Shown here in pieces: positions 45,661 to 57,317 of a DNA stretch of 64,000 nucleotides. The first letter of the stretch is position 1, and every line of letters begins with the position of its first letter. Source of the stretch: Eurosta solidaginis (Eukaryota; Arthropoda; Insecta; Diptera; Tephritidae); assembly GCF_040869045.1 (NCBI RefSeq), contig NW_027136914.1, forward strand, positions 372,001 to 436,000, in the 5' to 3' direction. The notes beneath the pieces were generated by a model that worked only from the letters and a program-made list of their open reading frames with translations, did not search any database and was not told the DNA's origin. The translations under genes and the position numbers were made by a program.

Positions 45661-47044
45661 GGTGAGCTTACGCATATTAGGAATCATTCTAAACAGCAAG
45701 CCGTCGTGGAAACTTAACGTGGAGGAGAGGATGAAGAAGGCGTCGACGGCATTATATGCATGTAAAAGAATGCTGGGGTGTAGGTGGGGCTTATAGCCCT
45801 ATTGGGCATTTACAGCAATTGAAAACATTATTCTATACTGTGGAGTTCTTGTTTGGTGGAAAAGAGAACCTACCTCAAAAAATTAGAGGAGGTATCAATG
45901 CTTGGCATTAGGGGAGCCCTGAAAACAACCCCGACGACTGTACTGTATCCAATTCTTCATATTCCCCCTGTAGACCTGGTAGAAAAGAACATAGCGTTTA
46001 CAACGGTAACGAGGCTCAGTTCCTCGTGGCAGCTCGAGCGTAGACCATATGGCCATAGTAATATATCGTCATCAATTACAGGACGAACAGACTCCTTGAT
46101 TCCCTATCTGTGTTTCGAAGGAGATCTTAAAGCCTCAATGGAGGTGGATGGTTTGCACAAGGTTGCTCAAGTGGTGGACGATACATGTGTACACAGATGG
46201 TTGTGAAGTAGTGCAAGGAGTAGGGTCAGGGTATACTGTGCTGATCCGGAAATAAACAGATCCTACAAGCTGCCAGATCACTGTAGCGTTTTTCAAGCGG
46301 AAGTACCAAAGCAGTAGCAACACCGGAAGGTAATAGTTTAAATTGCAGCCGTGTTAACTTTAAAGTGTGTTAAAGTGTAAGCAATGCTAGCAAAGAATCG
46401 GAATGGGGAAAAGTATAAAACTTATTGGGTCCCAGGGCATATGCGAATAGATGGGAACTAGCCAAAAAGTGCGCATTCCTTGAATCTTGCTCCGTACACG
46501 TTCTAATTAGATTGGGCGAGATTAAGAAAAGGCGAGAGGTGTACATTATCGATCAAGGGGAAAGGCGTGGATTAAAGCGCGGGGTAAAATGTCAAAGATT
46601 ATGTGTAGGGCTTACAACCTTAGATTAACAAAATTTCTTCTACCATTAAAAAGAGAGGAATATACACTCTTGACGGATATTCTGACTGGACACTGCCTTC
46701 TGGCGACACACGCCTTTAAATTACGCTTCGTCAGTGATAGCAGATGTAGAAAGTGCGGGTTGGAAGAGGAAATGATCGAGCACGTTATGTGCTCGTGCTC
46801 TGTGTTTGCCAGGTTAAGACTCAGCTATTAGGAGTGATACGGCTGTCAGATCTAGAAGCCGCAAGAGGCATAAGTCCTGGAAGGCTTCTAGTATTTGCCG
46901 AGAGGACAGATATATTTTATATCGCTGGTCCTCGTTTTTCATTGGAGTTTTCAGTTTTTAGGTTGTTAAATAAACTTCTGGTAACACTAGTGACTCATTC
47001 AGTCTATGTGAGGTCCTCATGAAACGGCCAGTTCAACCTAACGT
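45661..47044 (+). mobile_element. LINE B nested inside LINE A
   Basis: A 5'-truncated LINE B (about 1.38 kb) whose left end is in the RT thumb: LGIILNSKPSWKLNVEERM (about 45678-45735), then ASTALYACKRMLG (45747-45780). RNase H (about 46180-46480) carries EINRSYKLPDHCSVFQAE. A C-terminal frame (46589-46831) has MCRAYNLRLTKFLL, LTDILTGHCLLATHAFKL, and CRKCGLEEEMIEHVMCSCSV, a Cys/His block typical of these LINEs. The 3' end is gccagttcaacctaacg at 47025-47044. LINE A sequence lies on both sides in the correct order, showing nesting. Several frameshifts; not active. Confidence 0.85.
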
Positions 47045-47220
47045 TTAAGCAATCTTCAACATCGAAGAGACCTTCAATTCGCTGGAAGGACCAGGTGAGA
47101 AATGATTTAAGTTTCCTTGGTGTTACCAATTGGCGTCAGTTAACCTAGCGAAGAAACGATCGGCGCTCGTCATTGGACAGTCATAACCGTTTCAACGGTG
47201 AGGCACCAATTAAGTAACCA
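47045..47220 (+). pseudogene. LINE A 3' end (right of the nested LINE B)
   Basis: Continues the copy at 44400-45660: SKRPSIRWKDQVRNDLSFLG at about 47063-47122, then VTNWRQLT, a stop, and a DSHNRF-like block near 47178-47195, ending with gcaccaattaagtaa. The equivalent end is seen at 2380-2401 (plus) and 5335 (minus). Confidence 0.8.
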
Positions 47221-47415
47221 ATGACCCTAATGAGGCCTTTTTTGGCAAGAAACTATTACTAAATAATGTTGTTGTTTTATCTTTTCGGTTGTAATCGGAT
47301 GTTTTTCATCTAAAGAAGAGCTATGAAATATCCATTGTTGATAAAACTTGCAATTTTCTGGCTTCAGATTTCTTGTAAGAAGGAATAAGAAGTACGTACA
47401 TGAAATTTTGTTGAA
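47221..47415. other. Spacer
   Basis: AT-rich sequence with no motif between LINE A and the Helitron. Confidence 0.4.
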
Positions 47416-47560
47416 TCTAATATATAAAATTCTTCTGTCACGGTTTTAGAGGTTGAACTCCTCCGAAACAGGCTGAACCGATTCTCATGAAATTTTGTGA
47501 GCATATTGGGTAGGTCTGAGAATCGCCCAACGTCTACCTTTTTTTCGCTACGTGCATAGG

Positions 47561-48575
47561 GTCTCGAGATCAAAACGTGGACCCGGGTACACCTAGAATG
47601 TGTTTATACAATTTGGATATCAAATGAAAGCTGTTGATAAGTGCTATAGTACAGGATAATTTTCATACAACTGGGAGGCTAGTGTCTCGAGATATACCCA
47701 AAACGTGGACCCGGGTACCCCTAGAATATGTTATAAAATATGGATGTCAAATGAAAGCTGTTGATGAGTGCTATAGGACAATATAATTGTCATACAACTG
47801 GGAGGGTAGGGTCTCGAGATATAGCCCAAAACGTGGACCCGGGTATCCCTAGAATGCGTTTATACAATATGGATATCAAATGAAAGCTCTTGAGGAGTGC
47901 TATAGTACAGGATAATTTTCATACAACTGGGAGGCTAGGGTCTCGAGATATAGCCGAAAACGTGGACCCGGGTACCCCTAGAATGTGTTTATACAATATG
48001 GATATCAAATGAAAGCTGTTGATGAGTGCTATAGTACAGGATAATTTTCAGACAACTGGGAGGCTTGGGTCTCGAGATATACCCAAAAGGTGGACCCGGG
48101 TACCCCTAGAATGTGTTTATACAATATCGATATCAAATGAAATCTGTTGATGAGTGCTATAGGACAGTATAATTGTCATACAACTGGGAGGCTAGGGTCT
48201 CGAGATATAGCCCAAAACGTGGACCCGGGTATCCCTAGAATGTGTTTATACAATATGGATATCAAATTAAAGCCGTTGAGGAGTGCTATAGTACAGATAA
48301 TTTTCATACACCTGGGAGGCTAGGGTCTCGAGATATAGCCCAAAAAGTGGACCCGGGTACCCCTAGAATGTGCTTATACAATATGGATATCAAATGAGAG
48401 CTGTTGATGAGTGCTAAAATACAGAGTAAGTTTTACACCACTGGGTGACTAGGGTCTCGAGATATAGCCCAAAACATGGACCCAGATACCCTTAGAATGT
48501 GTGTATGTTATGGATATCAAATGAAAGCTGTTGCTGAGACCTCTAAAGTTCATTGTGATATTCGATTTAGTCACA
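47561..48575 (+). repeat. Tandem array inside the Helitron, 8 units of ~128 bp
   Basis: The phrase gtctcgagat occurs at 47561, 47684, 47811, 47940, 48069, 48197, 48325 and 48454, spacing 123-129 bp. Each unit has cccaaaacgtggacccgggt, ggatatcaaatgaaagctgt and atacaactgggaggctaggg. The last unit is diverged. No coding. Confidence 0.95.
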
Positions 48576-48741
48576 TCAACCTGGCAAAACTGATAAATAT
48601 GCATGCGAAGACGAAATAAAGACAATAATTAATAATACCCACATACCTATTTACATACGTCCTATTCTAATTGCTTGAAATTTCGTATATAAATTTGCCT
48701 ATATTAGTATTTACGATGTTTTTTTCCGGGAAGTGTACCAG

Positions 48742-48990
48742 AGACGGACTGGGACTGGGATTAGGACTAGGACTCGGACTGAGACTGAGTCGGATTGGGA
48801 CTGGGACTGAGACTCCGAATGGGACTGGAACAAAATACATACCACCCTCTGGGACTGGCAATAAGAGATGAAGAAGAAGGAGGAAAACTTGAGAGAAGAG
48901 AAAAGAGAGAAAGAGACTGAGAAAGAGATAGAATGAGACGAAGATGGAGATGAAGCGAAAAAGACGAAAGGAGGAGTGAATAAAAATATT
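48742..48990 (+). repeat. gggact minisatellite and purine-rich tract in the Helitron
   Basis: 48742-48860 is built of gggactggga/ggactgagac-type hexamer variants, and 48866-48990 is an almost pure A/G tract (gagaaagagactgag-type). Both lie downstream of the 128-bp array, within the Helitron. The gggact tract explains opposite open frames at 48667-48871. Reverse-complement phrases of this kind (agtcccactccc) recall the CT-rich blocks at 4.6 and 15.9 kb. Confidence 0.85.
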
Positions 48991-49096
48991 AGGAAACAGT
49001 ATAAAGGGGTAGGGCAGAGCTAGATGGAAAACGCTTATTAAAATTTATGCAGATGGGCCAAATTTAGGGCAGAACAACGTCTGCCGGGTCTGCTAG

Positions 49097-49737
49097 TATG
49101 TATATAAACCTGTTCTTAAATATTTCCACCTACAGCTGTGAATAAGATATAATTGTCGAAGGTCAACAAATTTTTATAAAATACCAACAAGGAACGTCCA
49201 AAATATTTTCTTTGCATTTTTTATATAAAAAAAATTAGCATTGGTTATTCAGATATAAACTGAGCTTCTTATAATTACTTAAGCTTTTGTTATTTAAATT
49301 GAGAATTTAATAAGTAAGGAGATCTAAGTTCCGGTAAAACTGCACATAAAATACAATGTTTTGCGGCTTGGTAAATAATTGTGAACTTGATTTTAATTGT
49401 TGACAGTAATTTTGACAACATGCTTATAAATACTTAAAGTTAGAAACCAATATAACTTAAGACAAAGACTTTCTACGACAACGAATAAAACATGGATGGT
49501 TAGCTCAAAGACGAGAACAGCACGTTGTCCTTCGAAAGATGAGAAAGCAAGAGCTATGCCACAATTACCGAAGCTTCTCCACAATTCTGTTGAGTTTGTG
49601 TATGTATGTTTTTTAATGTTATTTTGTCTTATGCAATGTCTTTCTCTTGCTGTATTGTGTTTTACGATGTCATGTTATGATTAGTTATGTTATGCTTTAA
49701 AAAAAAAAATAAATATTTTAAACATTCTAAATTATAT
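49097..49737. other. No recognisable gene
   Basis: AT-rich with small frames on both strands (49393-49584, 49496-49684) that overlap one another and have no domain. Confidence 0.4.
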
Positions 49738-50096
49738 AAAAAAAAAATAAATGTAAGGTGCGATAAGCTCCGAAGAGATCTAAGGCCGAGCTTCTCTTCC
49801 AATTTGCGTCGTGCTCCTCTTGATTTTCCCTACAAATTGGCCGGACGGGACCTACATGTTTTATGCCGACTCCGAACGGCATCTGCAAAGCAGATGAGTT
49901 TTCACTGAGAAGCTTTTCATGGCAGAAATACACTCGGAGCGATTGCCAAACACTGCCGAGGGGCGACCCCGCTTAGACAAATTTTCTTCTAATTGAAAAA
50001 CCTTATTTCTAAATTTTGATGTTGCTTTGTCCGTAGTGTGAAATCAGGGCATACGGTGTGGTAGGTGGAGCACGCTACCATCACACCTAGGTGGCC
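49738..50096 (-). mobile_element. SINE, full-length, minus strand
   Basis: The same tRNA-derived SINE as at 30551-30926: A-rich tail at the left (from about 49738), gccgactccgaacggcatc at 49864-49882, and the tRNA-like head at the right (reverse of 50073-50096). The B box region has decayed (tagtgtgaaatcag on the plus strand instead of ggggtgcgaaccc). A weak flanking match, gttatgctt at about 49688 and gctatgcctt at about 50102, may be a decayed target duplication spanning an extended A/T-rich tail. The frame at 49687-49908 is read through the SINE. Confidence 0.9.
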
Positions 50097-50129
50097 GCCG
50101 TGCTATGCCTTCTGCTTGGTTATTTTACC

Positions 50130-51110
50130 ATATGCTTCTTCGTTTTCTAAAAGAAAGAAGGGCAAAGGAGACTCCAACTCTCTACAAACTTTCCTCCCTT
50201 AATGTCTGCTGGACACCGCTAGAAAACTGGTGGAAAGCAACCTGAAGCAACGTCTCAGGAGAGGGATGAGAGAGGACTGTCTCATCTACAATATGGCTTA
50301 TGAAAAGGTTACGCTACAATTGACGCCATTGCAGAAGTGATAAATGCAGTCAAGAAAGCGACAACAGCGTCGCAACGGAAAAGGCCGGTAGCCTTACTGG
50401 TCATGCTAGATGTAAAGAATTTTTTTAACGCAGTCAGATGGGACGACATACTTGAGACATTAGAATGCTTACTCGTGGTTTCCCTTAATAGTTGCTAGAA
50501 ATTCTGAGGAACTCATTGAGAAACCGGTATAGAACAAACGAAACTACCCACGGTCAAAAAAGTTTAAGATAACAGGTGAAGCTGCCAAAGGTTCGGTACT
50601 ACGGCCCGATCTCTTGGGAATAACTTTCTACAATCTTTGTCGATTGGACATGGATGAGACGATATTAGGGAGAGGTCGAATTTTATCTAACACAATTTCC
50701 AGCCTGACACGGTTATTTGTGCAAACACCTTCGCAAAATGGGTGAGGTTGAAAACCAGAACTGTCTGTATTTACTGTTGTAAATTGGACGATGTGGCCAC
50801 ACCTTCTTCGTATGCTAGCACTTCGCCCAACAGCGAAGGTGGGTATAACATATACATGGCGACATAGCCCTGGGCAATGCCATCAATAACTAGACCTGCC
50901 GAAGCAACAATCCCAGCTATCGGTCAGCACATATGCAAGGCACATATTTCTCAACAAACGAGAAAATATATGCCCAGGCCAGCAGCGTGAGAGTGGCCAA
51001 AGGGCTCACGTAACGAGCATCGGTACTCGAAGTAATGCTAAATGCGGTCCCAGGTATTTTGAACTGCACGGTCCGTCGAAAGTAAAGTTTAAGTGGGTAG
51101 TCGTCCATGC
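50130..51110 (+). pseudogene. R1-like LINE, RT finger and palm fragment
   Basis: Plus-strand broken frames with SLYKLSSLNVCWTPLENWW (about 50180-50238; family RPL-LLDT-GKLLE), then ATIDAIAEVINAVKKATTAS (about 50312-50370), VALLVMLDVKNFFNAVRWDD (motif A, about 50390-50450) and KITGEAAKGSVLRPDLLGI (about 50568-50625; family G--QGSILGPDLWN). These are R1-clade blocks. The YADD box is not visible. It is truncated at the left by the SINE and fades at the right. The R1-like C-terminal piece at 60.1 kb may be from the same family but is a separate insertion. Confidence 0.8.
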
Positions 51111-51598
51111 ATGAAGGGAGTCCTAGTCTCGGAGAGTCTCGCAGTGAGACTTAAATAACACGGTCAGTGCATAAAGCAATTCCTCCTTCCACAAAATTAA
51201 AAAAACAATAAGTATTTTGCTATGATTTGTAATTTTATGTTACGTATATATGTCAGGTTATAATATGTTGTTGTTTTGTTGTTGTTTTGTCATGCTACGT
51301 TATGTTAATTTATGTTATGCTATTTTATGTTATGTAATGTAATAGTTAACAGTTTTGATACCAGGTTTGTGCTCTTATGAAAGCTATTCACTGCCTGCTT
51401 AGCGCAACTGAGTATAAAATAAAGATGAAACTATATATGTTCTTGTTAGCTCATAAATTTAAGTGTTGAAAAATTGTTTTCGCTAACAGATCAGACACTT
51501 TTGGATATTGTTATCGTTATTTGAGCTTTCAAAAAGTTAGTACTGAAGTTTCCTTTATTAATAATTTTGTAAAGATTTTTTTTGTATTATATACAATT
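51111..51598. other. No recognisable gene
   Basis: Includes a tgttatgttatgt-type degenerate microsatellite near 51296-51345. No coding. Confidence 0.4.
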
Positions 51599-53321
51599 TA
51601 GAGGTTTACGCTGATCACTTTACCGGCGGCGGCGGCGTAGGCTGTATTATATACCGGCGGCGGTGGCGTGAGCGGTGAGCCGGCGTACGACGGTGTTCTT
51701 ACTTTAAAAGGCTTGATTTTTCTGTTTAAAAAAATTATATTTAGGAAAGGTTTTGTTTGTATGTATTTAAGGAATTCCACGTGTTGGCCATTTCGGAAAG
51801 ATCCGGGGTTTATGCCTCAAGAACTAGCAGACCGTTCAAAAATTTTCAGGATTAGCTCCTTGCAGAGGGATTGTCCCTCATTCGTTTACTCTAGAGAGGC
51901 TTAGAACCTAACCCCGGTCTTTGGAATTGGTACTGCTGCATCTACTGAATAGAAATAGAGATACATAAAATAGTCACACTTTTGTCTGCATATCTCGTGC
52001 AAAGCGTAGTTTCAGCTAGGGATAATTTCTAATAATCGTCGCGAAAACAATTTCTTTAAATCATTTGTGGCTCTTTGGCGGGTCACGCATAAAGCCGACT
52101 TGCGGTTGCTATTAATGGTCTATTAATACTCATGACTCTCGTGGCACACGGCGCCTGCAGTTTTTTCGGTTGTTTAAAGAGCTACAATTCCCGATGTACG
52201 AACAGTAGCAATTCCGGCCACCAGTCGCTACCACGCCTCCTGACCCTCACACCATATGTCAGCACAGAAGCTGTAGGACTGCGACTCTTCGAACTCATAC
52301 CTTCGTCGACGTCACTTTCCTAGAAGCTTTAGGTGTAGCTCCGAAGACTTTCCAACGGATGCTTTTGTCGCGCTATGCTGCCGAGCTACTCCAGAGAAAC
52401 ACCTTGAAACGTTAGGGAGTGATTATTCGGCCAAGGATGCCGCCCTCGAAAACAAAAGCAGCCTAAGTATATGTCATTGCGTAATGGGTGAAAATAGTAT
52501 AATCCTCGGCGTATCTTCATAATTAAAATATTACAACGACCCTGGCTAAAAGTTTTAAAATGTGTACCAAAGTTTGCAGACGTTTGTGTTCACAACATTG
52601 ATTTCAATAGTCTTTGTTAAATCAAAACGATATTTTAGAATGAAAGTCGACCGATTTTAAGTTGAAAGATATTAACTGCTGTTTTCCGGCTTGGTTGATA
52701 GGCTATAATCAATGTGATTCACTACAAGAGACTAGTTTTGGATTGGGCCGCCAACTTTAGGAAATGTCAAACCGGGAGACTTCAGTGTTGAAGGATGAAG
52801 TGTGAAAATCAAAATTTACATTAACACAACAGATGTTTGAATGTAAGCCCAAGTAATTTCCAAACCCTTCTCATACGTACATACATATATCCTCAACGTA
52901 GGTATGAGGTAAGAAACATTTCAAAGGAGAGTTTAGGCCCCTAGAACCTACTAAAGAATTTTGCATCACTGATTTCGCTTATTCTTTCAGCCAATCGCAA
53001 TATAAAATTTGTTTAAAAATCGGCACCTCGAAAAAGCCTGTTTTTAAAAATAACGTTTGAACAGTTAGAAAGAGTTAAATTTCGCAATTAGTTTCTTATA
53101 ACTGGCAGTGATGCGCATCCGTTGATACCACTTTCGACCATATTCTACCAATTTTTCACATGAACAATAAATGGCCTAAACAGTCTTAAACGAGTAGAAA
53201 ATATAGTACCGTGGCGGACACCGCCGCCGCCGCGCCGATATTTTTGGCATTCGGCAGCGTCGTGCGAAAAACGACCAAAATAAGCGGCGGCGGCGGCATT
53301 TATCGGTGGCGTATATCTCTA
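51599..53321. mobile_element. hAT-like non-autonomous element with CGG-rich ends (1.72 kb)
   Basis: Left end tagaggtttacgc and right end gcgtatatctcta (reversed tagagatatacgc) are inverted. The flanks atacaatt (51591-51598) and atacaact (53322-53329) match at 7 of 8 positions, an 8-bp target duplication of hAT type. Just inside both ends lie (cgg)n-rich blocks, 51623-51682 and 53209-53305, in inverted orientation, which could pair into strong secondary structure. No transposase domain was recognised; frames at 51668-51904 and 52132-52323 are unassigned. Confidence 0.75.
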
Positions 53322-53329
53322 ATACAACT

Positions 53330-54265
53330 GCTGTTGTTGTCCATAAAGAATGTGAAACTTTTTGATTGCTTGACCAATTAGCGTAAACAGTGAACATCTT
53401 TGAAGATAGGCAAGAAAAAAAAATTTTTAAGTTTTTATCAGCAGCCAATAAACAACAACGATGGATTGTTGCTTTTATTAACTCGAAGCTATGGATGAGA
53501 GTAGATTGGAAAATTGTTAGGGAGCTGAAGAGGAGTACATGAAAGTGAAAACTTATACGCATGAAATTACCAGACTTATTTGTTGCTATGTTTCTTGTCA
53601 CGAACATCGGTTGGGAAAGAAATTTGTTTTTAATTAAGCAAAATATTTAAAATTGCCACTAAAATAAATATATTTAAAGTTTAATATAAATGTTTATTAC
53701 ATCGAGGGCCAACAAGTTGTGTGCGCCATCAAAAATCAATACTAAGCTACTTAAATTTTGATGACCTGTTGAACCCTAAGCAACGAGTATATTCTCCATT
53801 GAATGAATATTGCAATAAATTTTAAAAGTTAGTTATTAACTTGCACCTACGGGTTGATTCAAAACGTTTCAACAAAGCTTTTTGTTCTATAAAAAAAGTA
53901 AATATCTTTTAAATTTTGTTTAATATTTTAAGCTTTTAAACGACTTTTGTTGCATACAGCAAAGGCAGCAAGTTGCTGATTCTACCTGAAAATTGACAGC
54001 AGCAACAAATGCAAAGGATAAGCAACTACTTTTCAAGTCGATGCTCCTAACATATCGGGGCGCTTTGTGGGCCAGAGCGTTATCATTAACATTGCCGAGA
54101 GAAGAAGAAACAGACGTCTGGTTCGCTGAACCATATTGCTCTATGCGGGGGATTAAGAGAGTGCTTTGGATGCGACAGCTCTTTCCGGGATATGAGTCCG
54201 GTCTCCAGAGCATGTGCTAACATATAGGTGTACGTCTAGGAAAATAATGTTAAATGTTACTTTAC
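53330..54265. other. No recognised gene; one unassigned small frame
   Basis: A 75-codon plus frame at 53993-54220 and a 97-codon minus frame at 53920-54213 overlap. The sequence here is less AT-rich than its surroundings, so an old coding or RNA remnant is possible, but I recognise nothing. Confidence 0.35.
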
Positions 54266-54269
54266 AAGC

Positions 54270-54790
54270 TATAGTTTTACTATCGGCTTATTACTACAAG
54301 ATTTCGATTTGGTATGAGATTGTCATTGTAAAATAGTTTCTTAACGGCTTGCTATCGAAGAATGTGTTATCAATTTCAAAATATATTTTAGTCACAATAA
54401 ACCCATGAGTCATCTTTAACAAATCGATAACATGCCGATAAAAAATTGATAATAATCCCATATGAATTCGACTACTTTTGGGTAACAAATCAATATACTT
54501 TTCACAACAAAATCTATAAATTTTCTATAACTCGCCTCTAATAAATTGGTAACGCTACAATAACAAATCTTTAGGCTTCCGAAAACAAATGATATCCTCT
54601 CGATAACATATCGAAAAGTTTTTGGCGAACAACCAATAATGAAAATCGAAAAAATAATAACAGCAAAATCGATTATTTCTTGATAACACGCCAAGAAAAT
54701 TTGAAAAAAAAACACTCAGATAAAAAATCTCAAAAGTTCCAAAAACAAATTAATATTCTTTTAATAAAATGTCGATGACTTTTTTCTTTT
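54270..54790 (-). repeat. AT-rich tandem-like repeat, reverse copy of the 3.1-kb family
   Basis: Recurring phrases such as aacaaatcgataacatgccg and gataacatatcg are the reverse complement of the cggcgtgttatcgatttgtt-type phrases at 3100-3960. No precise unit can be defined. The minus-strand frames at 54294-54715 are read through it. Confidence 0.7.
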
Positions 54791-56960
54791 CATTTTATTT
54801 GATAAAATTTTTTAATTGTTTTTATTTTATTTGATATTTTTGGTATTACAAGCATCGAATAAGCCTTAAAAATTCAACATAGACCTGAATACTCAACTAC
54901 GTGCTTTGCGCTTGTAAACACTATTTATATTGCTTATGTTTACCATAACATCTGTTGCTCTTTATTTCAAACAAAACAGCATTGAATACAACTCATCGAC
55001 TATTTGCATGCATACAAATTGTGTATATGCTAAGAGATTTGAAATTATATGTAGCTATATCAACTTGCCTTGAGTTGCTCTGTAATTTCGCTCATGTATA
55101 TTGTTCCCACATTACGCTACAGTATAGTGAATACATTTACGCTCACAGTCTCTATTTCTCCATATGCCATATCTATACCACACACTTAGCATGCGCTCGC
55201 ACTTTCTCTAGTGCAGACATCGACGTTTCATACATCTTAAGATGGTGAGCAACTCACACAGATAGCCTGCGCTCTTTGTTTAATGAATGGTTCAGTCTGC
55301 AATGAGCAATTGGCGTGTCAACATCGAGTGTTGGTATCGCTAGTTGTGCAGCGAAAAATATATGCAAGTATTTACGTAAATACATTTTATTAATATGAAT
55401 TAATTTAACTAATTTAATACGAAAAAATGCAACAGGATCCAGTAGAGAAACTGTAAGTTTTATTTGAAAATAATACTAAAAATTCGGTGGATTTTCATCA
55501 AAATTCTTAATTTTTTAGGGTATATGGGGTATTCCATGCCCATTTATTTCTAGTACAATCAGGTGTCAGTCTTAAATTTGTAAATATTAATAGTAATAGT
55601 AAGAAACGTATGTATTTATTAGGAAAATTATAGGGATCTATTTGTATATGCAAGTGGAATTTAAAGTAGTAAGTAAAAGATAATAAAAAACATTTTAAGG
55701 ACTACCTTTATAAAAATTGATCATGTATCTGTAGATTTGATCCGGGCATTGAATTTGCCCAAAGGCGTTGTTCAACATAAAATATTCGCTTGCCATTGTG
55801 CGCATCAATAACTTATTATTTATTGCGTTCTTAGCCGTTGCAGTTTAACAAGAGAATGATCAGTGAATTAATTGATTCGTGCGATCAAAGTGCTCTCACT
55901 AATACATCCACACAACATTTTTGCCGACACTTGCTCTAGTGCTCTATACAATATACAAATACCTTACACAATGTGTGTTATTTTATTCTACACATATCCC
56001 CAATATACTTATAACAAAGAATACGTTTATGTTTTCGCTTTCTCTCAACGCTCACGCTAATGCTTCCATTCAACGCTTACATTTTACGCCTACATTCAGG
56101 AGAATCCATACGGTGAGCAAAGATGTTTACACATCAAAAGTATTACAAAATACGAAACGGTAACTAAAGAGCTATCCTCAAAGCTTGTGTTTGTAAAAAT
56201 TTACTTAGTAATTTTTTTCTATTCATCAAAATATCAATAAAGTCTATATAATTTTTTTGTTCTGCCTCTTCTATTTTTCGCTGCACGCCTTCGCGTCGTA
56301 TGCTGCACTCTTATATTACGAAAAATATTAATTAACAAAAAATGTTTATTTGTTGAAAAGGTACACTAAAATATTTGCATATAATTCTGCTCGAGCTTAA
56401 TCTGTTCAATGCCACTCAATTAACTGCTTAACAGATTCAATTTTGTTACTAATTGATGCTCACTTGACTACTTAATTAGCGCAGATTTTCATAAATATTG
56501 CTAAGCGCGAAGATTATAGTAAGAGCTTTAGCATTAAGTAGGTGAGAAAAAATTGACGTGTAATTAATTTCTATAAATTATCAATCCAATCAAATCCAAT
56601 GCTAGTTATCTATATTTGTCACAACTTCAACTGAATTTTTAGAAAAAATAATTAAATTAATAAGCTTCGATTAAAAGTTTGAGAAGCTAAGACTCAATAT
56701 TCGTAACGGTTATAGAGCATTTGTGCTTGACATTTAAGAAAAGCATTTAGGATGCAGGGAAATTAGCGTCGACTCAGTTTCGGCTTGTATCAATATTTCT
56801 TAATAGTCATCACTCTGCAGGAAAAGAAGCTAACGATAAGTAAACGTAGGTTTCAAATGAGTAAAAAATAAAATGAAAAATCTGTACGGCAGGATTTGAA
56901 TTTGATTATTTACTAGAAGGTATAAAGTTGCGGATCGGTCAAGGAATAAGCTAGGGAATG
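54791..56960. other. Mostly unrecognised; one foldback arm fragment
   Basis: At 55679-55722 the sequence gataataaaaaacattttaa followed by ggactacctttataaa is a single arm of the foldback element at 36779. An ATG at 55427 (encoding MQQDPVEKL) runs into a good splice donor ctgtaagt, discussed as a finding. The remaining frames (54955-55248, 55872-56163) show no domain. Otherwise AT-rich, nothing identified. Confidence 0.4.
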
Positions 56961-56964
56961 TGAC

Positions 56965-57135
56965 CTTGCAAAAAAACCTTGTACAAATGGAATCATTCTA
57001 GAGAGTAAGTTGTGGTGAAAGCTCAACGTAGGGTAGAGAGTACAGAAAGCCTCGACGGCACTTTATAGATGTATAAGAATGCTAGAGTATACGTGGAGTC
57101 CATCGCCATCTCTCTCTTCTTGGATAAATACAGCG
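56965..57135 (+). pseudogene. LINE B RT thumb fragment
   Basis: Plus-strand broken frame with LWWKLNVG-RVQKASTALYRCI at about 57009-57075, matching LINE B at 45690-45780 (SWKLNVEERM-KASTALYACK), then RML and a WSPSPS-like stretch. About 170 bp only, frameshifted, no catalytic part. Confidence 0.75.
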
Positions 57136-57317
57136 TTTGTGAAGCCTCGTATTTGCTTTCGAGTTCTCACTAGGTGCACGATCACCCGAAATATTTTTGA
57201 AAAATTTTTAATAAAACAGCGTGAGCCGTAACCGGACGCCTGGTAGATTTGAAATATCGACGCAATTTTCTTAAATTAACATGCAGAAAAAGAAGTTTCC
57301 GATATCAGCTAAAAATG

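Larger units (their letters stand above)
47416..49096 (+). mobile_element. Complete non-autonomous Helitron (1.68 kb)
   Basis: Starts tctaatatataaaattcttc (5'-TC end) after an A at 47415 and ends with ctag at 49093-49096 before a T at 49097, the A/T host dinucleotide expected of Helitrons. A 6-bp stem hairpin, ggcaga-acaacg-tctgcc (49068-49085), lies 7 nt upstream of the CTAG end, as in rolling-circle elements. No Rep/helicase is encoded, so it would need a partner in trans. The interior holds an 8-unit 128-bp array, a gggact minisatellite and a purine-rich run. Confidence 0.92.

Noticed and set aside
48667..48871. Gly/Leu-rich or Pro/Ser-rich repeat protein
   Set aside because: Opposite frames of the gggact minisatellite inside the Helitron; no start or context supports translation.
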